The notes below the pieces were generated by a model, which saw only the letters and a program-made list of their open reading frames with translations, ran no database searches and was not told where the DNA came from. Of a stretch of DNA of 64,000 nt, positions 59,891-64,000 are shown piece by piece; the stretch's first letter is position 1, and each line of letters begins with the position of its first letter. Position numbers and translations under genes: made by a program. Source of the stretch: Ampullaceana balthica (Eukaryota; Mollusca; Gastropoda; Lymnaeidae); the NCBI GenBank assembly GCA_944989445.1, contig CALYLW010001394.1, positions 243,232 through 307,231 on the forward strand. Reading direction: 5' to 3'.

Positions 59891-60345
59891 GCCCTCACTT
59901 TTTCTCACCACTGGTCTCCCCTTTCCCTCACCATTTAGCTCCCCTTTCCCTCACCATTTAGCTCCCCTTTCCCTCGCCATTTAGCTCCCCTTTCCCGCAT
60001 TGCTGACCTCCCTTTCCCTCACCATTTAGCTACCCTTTCCCGCACCGCTGACCTCCCCTTTCCCTCCCCACTGACCTCCCCTTTCCCTCACCACTGACCT
60101 CCCCTTTCCCTCACCACTGACCTCCACTTCTTTCCCTCACCACTGACCTCCCCTTCTTTCCCTCACCACTGACCTCCCCTTCTTTCCCTCACCACTGACC
60201 TCCCCTTATTTCCCTCACCGCTGACCTCCCCTTATTTCCCTCAGCGCTGGTCTCCCCTTTCCCTCACCACTGGTCTCCCCTTTCCCTCACCACTGGTCTC
60301 CCCTTCTTTTCCTCACATTTCTCTCTCTCTCTCTCTCTTGCACTG
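59891..60345 (+). repeat. Pyrimidine-rich minisatellite and CT microsatellite
   Basis: Units of 20-26 bp, CTCACCACTGACCTCCCCTT with an optional CTTTCC, alternating with CTCACCATTTAGCTCCCC on the left and CACTGGTCTCCCC on the right. A CT run follows at 60,318-60,341. Confidence 0.9.
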
Positions 60346-61036
60346 ACCTCTACCTATCACTTAACCCAATCAAACATTCTAAGTGGAACGTGTGCTTTGA
60401 TTGTTACTCTTCGTACAACGGTTGATGTCGTAGTTCTCAAAACCTGATAGGACTCTACATACTACATAATATTTTAAATATCAAGAATATGACATTGCAT
60501 GTAAGTGCTTGTGTGAGATTAACGTTTTAGATTATAATTCATAACTTCATATATGTTGTTTAGTTACCCAACTGCATTGAACTTAGGGAGTTCGAGAAAT
60601 GACGAAAAAACAGTTTTGAAATATATTCTACAGTTATGCTATTAAAGAAATTGTCAGTGCCACTGCCCCCCCCTCCCACTCCTTTACACACACCAAAAAA
60701 GCGCGGGCATGGAGGACAAAAACAGGAAGTTCGTTTTTCTTTTCAACCCATAAAACATCAATACCAATAAAATTGGAATGAAAGAAAAAGATAACAACGG
60801 ACCCTCAGAGAACAGTGTGAGGACCGTTGATCTCAGTAAGAGTCAGACAGTTAGATAACCAACAGGAAGTAGTTCTTGAATGATGGGAAATGGCATTGTC
60901 CAGATTAAGAGGAAAGTTCAGCCTCAATTGTTTGTTTCGTTGTGTCGGCGTTTATGTGAGCGTTAAAAATAACAAGGCTATAGGCAATATCTGTGACATT
61001 ATTTATGAAACACTCTATCTATGACAGTATCTTCTA
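60346..61036. other. Unannotated stretch
   Basis: C-run at 60,665-60,680. Nothing else recognised. Confidence 0.5.
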
Positions 61037-61300
61037 TCTATAATAATAAAAGGCAATTTTCTGTCCGTTCTGTCCGGTCCTCGATAGCGATTGGTCCATC
61101 AAACACATATGACTCCTACAGCCAATCATATTAACACGTTTACGCGGACGTGCAGCATTTCTTCCAAGACTTTATTTTGAGTTGTGCGCGTTTGGATTTA
61201 TATTTAAAAGCTCTGTTTTTACAAGTTATTTATTTTAACTATAGACTCTAATGAATAGTATTTTTGATGTGATGCACATGTATGCCGGTCGAGACGGGTG
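61037..61300 (+). mobile_element. Possible Helitron 5' end
   Basis: A|TCTATAATAATAAAAGGC is typical of Helitron 5' ends and parallels TCTAATATAATAAAAGCC of element C. No hairpin with CTAG could be placed downstream, so the extent is a guess and the element may be 3' truncated. Confidence 0.45.
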
Positions 61301-61540
61301 TTGCAGGGGTGTTACAACATGCACCTGACGGTGGCGGAACGTCCTTGGACGGGCTTTGTTGCTCGTTTAATATACACTCTAAATGGAGTATATCTACAAC
61401 ACTATTTATTATGCTCTCTATATACCAAATCTATGACACTATTTATGAGACACTAACGGCAATAAAACACATTTTACTTACTGTATGGACTTTATATCAC
61501 TCATTTCACTTTCAATCCTATGGAAAAGAACACAAATCTG
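61301..61540. other. Unannotated stretch
   Basis: A TCTATATACCAAATCTATGA-type word echoes 61,005-61,040. No gene recognised. Confidence 0.45.
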
Positions 61541-62013
61541 GCCACCATCATATGCACCTACACCTGACTGGACACCATCATATGTACATACACCTGACTT
61601 GACACCTGCATATGTGCATACACCTTACTGGACACCATCTCTACACCTGACTGGACACCACGATATGTGCATACACCTGACTGGACACCAGCATATGCAC
61701 CTACACCTGACTGGACACCATCATATGTGCATACACCTGACTGGACACCATCTTGTGCACCTACACCTGACTGGACACCAGCATATGTGCATACACCTGA
61801 CTGGACACCATCTTGTGCACCTACACCTGACTGGACACCATCACATGTGCATACACCTGACTGGACACCAGCATATGTGCATACACCTGACTGGACACCT
61901 TCATATGTGCATACACCTAACTGGACACCAGCATATGCACCTACACCTAACTGGACACCATCATATGCACCTACAAATGAGAATGACTGGACACCATCTA
62001 ATGCACATATACC
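61541..62013 (+). repeat. 30-bp minisatellite
   Basis: About 15 units of ACACCTGACTGGACACCATC plus ATATGTGCAT, alternating GTGCATA and GCACCT endings in a partly dimeric pattern (60 bp). Plus frames read HTPDWTPSYV or HLTGHHHMCI; one frame (61,667-62,128) continues past the array. Confidence 0.93.
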
Positions 62014-62428
62014 AAACCGCCAATCCAATGGTGGACCAGGGACCGTGGTCCATAAAAAAGGTTACGTCACGTTGACCCAGCGAGTATCTGAAAGTCCGGA
62101 TCAAGATGACAGACCTGGTGTGGATTAGATACCGCATCGACCCACCAACACATGGAAGAATGAGCGTAGACTCTCTCTCTCCCCCGACCCCTTGGGGCTC
62201 CCAAGACGTGACCTTTGACCTCCGGTCATCGACCGCAAGGCCGTGACTCACTCTCGCGCGTCGCGTAGGTCTCGGTGGGAAAGATCCTCCACGTAGATGG
62301 ATTAAACCCCGTGGCTTTTCCTATCGTCTCCATTTAACTACGGGCTTCGTCATGCGTGCCAGTGGGGCGGGGCAGCTTTTATCATGCGTGTCAGTAGGTC
62401 AGTTATCGACAGGTTTCCGTCTCTAGAC
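62014..62428. other. Unannotated stretch
   Basis: GC-richer than its surroundings, with a CT run near 62,171-62,184. No gene recognised. Confidence 0.5.
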
Positions 62429-62600
62429 ATGTCTGAGTACATCCAGGCAGAATGTCTGACTGCATCAAAAAGAATGTATGACTTCATTGTAACAGAATTT
62501 CCGACTGCTTCAAAAAAGAATGTCTGACTACATCAAAAAATAATCTCTGACTAGGTCTAAAAAGAATGTCTGAATACATCAAAACAGATTGTCTGACCAC
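62429..62600 (+). repeat. Degenerate GAATGTCTGACTACATCAAA repeat
   Basis: About seven units of 22-33 bp around AATGTCTGACTRCATCAAAA, strongly eroded. Confidence 0.75.
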
Positions 62601-64000
62601 CTTGTATGAAATCAAAATAATGGATTTTCAAGCATGAGACATGAACCAACGCGGACATGGAGCAGTCAACAAAGTAGTGGTACGATGCCAGCACGACTCT
62701 GATTCGGCAGAAGTTCAAATAAAAAATTTAAAAAAAAAGAATTAACCATCGATGAGTGGTGATACTCGCACCAAGTTGTTATTTACATTTGAAGACATTA
62801 ATTAATTGTTACCAGATGAGTTCAATGAAATTCATATGACTGGAAAACTTGCACACGAAAGAAAAGCGAAACATGTGAGAACTGAGAAACATAAAAAAAA
62901 AGGTGTTGTTATAAGAAATAATTAAGTAGGATCGTTAAATGTTTGGAAATAGTGAATGTCGCTACACATTTGATACCACGAAATGTTTAGCCAACGAAAA
63001 GCCATTTTGATAGTGAGATAGGAAAATGTGGTCTGTTCCGGGCGGCCTTTGACCTGTGTATCTCATTGGGATGAGCCATCACGTCGCTCATCTGAGGATA
63101 CTTTTTATTTCGGTTTTTAAAAAAAGAGGGGAGTGGGGACATGATCCGCCCTGGGCTCTACTAGTTACGCTAATGAACTGTGGAATCGTAAATTCCTTTT
63201 CGAACTCACTTCAAAATATGCTAGGACAATTATGTTTTTTAATTATTACTTATCTTACATCGAGTTCAAAGTTTAACTGAACCATTTGGTAAGCATTTTC
63301 CCCTTCCTTTTATTACCAAAGTAAAATCATCCGAGCGTTAAATCCGAACAACACAGGCCTGATTTTCTCTCATGTTTCCAATTTCATTTAACGAACGCAG
63401 TAAAGCTCTGGTCACGGTTGACTTGCTGCCATTCCCCCCCCCCTTTTTTTCCCCCTTTTTTTCTTTTGCACGCATCGGGAAAATTAAATTACAGCTTGAC
63501 TACCCCCACCCATCCACAGTAACCCCACACCAAATACTCAAATAGCAAACACACACACACGCACACCCGCACATCTCCCCCTGAGATTTGCGAGGAGACA
63601 AAGAATGCAGTGACTCACACCATTGATGATCAACGCAGAGTGGAGCTTTTATCATTGAATTTGATGGCTATGGGGCCAGGGGTTCTCACCCCCTTGATGT
63701 CTGAGGGACCGAAATGGTTTGTACTTTGAACCTGTATGCTCCGGTCTAGACGGATGGTAGAAACATTTTACAGAGCACTAACTCTCAAGGTTTTTCAGCC
63801 TCTAACGGGTGCCACATTGGAAGAAAACCATGGGGGGGGGGAGGGGGTCCATAAATTAAATAGACAAAAGCTAACAATATCTGAAACTAAAAGCAACGGA
63901 AAAGGAAATTATATAAGTAATGGTAATTCGTAAGTTATTTAAATATTTAAAAATCGTTCGCAAATGCAGATTTGAAAGCAAAAAGATATTACAGATGCAT
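62601..64000. other. Unannotated right end
   Basis: C-run and T-run at 63,437-63,463, a CA tract at 63,550-63,563 and a G-run at 63,832-63,847. Short frames (63,056 and 63,736) are unrecognised. Confidence 0.5.

Overview
The window looks like eukaryotic, probably marine invertebrate and most likely molluscan, nuclear DNA. It is AT-rich and intron/intergenic-like, with no bacterial-style gene packing. It is dense in minisatellites, short hAT-type and Harbinger-type inverted-repeat elements, Helitrons, decayed LINE tails and one tRNA-derived SINE whose central domain resembles those I know from molluscs. The taxon is an inference; no single-copy gene is available to fix it.

Layout. Positions 1-17,735 are compositionally abnormal: an A/C-only block (1-6,330), a mixed AC-rich block (6,331-7,680), an A/T-only block (7,681-9,604), a homopolymer block with a strand-asymmetric dinucleotide grammar and G or T runs of tens of bases (9,605-16,330), a second A/C block (16,331-17,460) and an A-tract block (17,461-17,735). 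The very long open frames there are by-products of missing bases and I do not annotate any as genes. The block is most simply a sequencing or assembly artefact at a contig end. Normal four-base sequence starts at about 17,740.

From 17,740 to 64,000 I find no convincing host protein-coding gene. I can support mobile elements with target-site duplications (TSDs): two copies of a GGGGCCGTCC Harbinger-like MITE (18,183 and 59,192), two copies of a CAGTGCTTCTCAAA hAT MITE with perfect 8-bp TSDs (18,802 and 51,990), two larger TAGGGCTG hAT elements (32,602 and 46,326, the latter keeping a 67-aa BED zinc finger frame), two CAATGTTCCC hAT MITEs (21,301, and one nested in the 32.6-kb element), a CCGG-rich TAGGGGTGTACC hAT MITE (24,080) plus a fragment (39,804), and two further hAT-like MITEs (36,639; 39,013). 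There are also three related Helitrons (26,366; 27,314; 52,987), two of them abutting head-to-tail, and a possible fourth 5' end (61,037). Two LINE 3' ends are present (42,887 with unusually long ~110-bp flanking duplications; 50,170).

Tandem repeats fill much of the rest. The largest is a 34-bp satellite of about 54 very uniform copies (27,846-29,682). About fifteen minisatellites with units from 14 to 119 bp also occur, each private to its locus. Several give long open frames in many frames because their units lack stop codons; the most protein-like is a Tyr/Gly/Lys/Arg-rich frame at 44,104-45,093. The system in this window is thus a transposon and tandem-repeat landscape, not a gene cluster.
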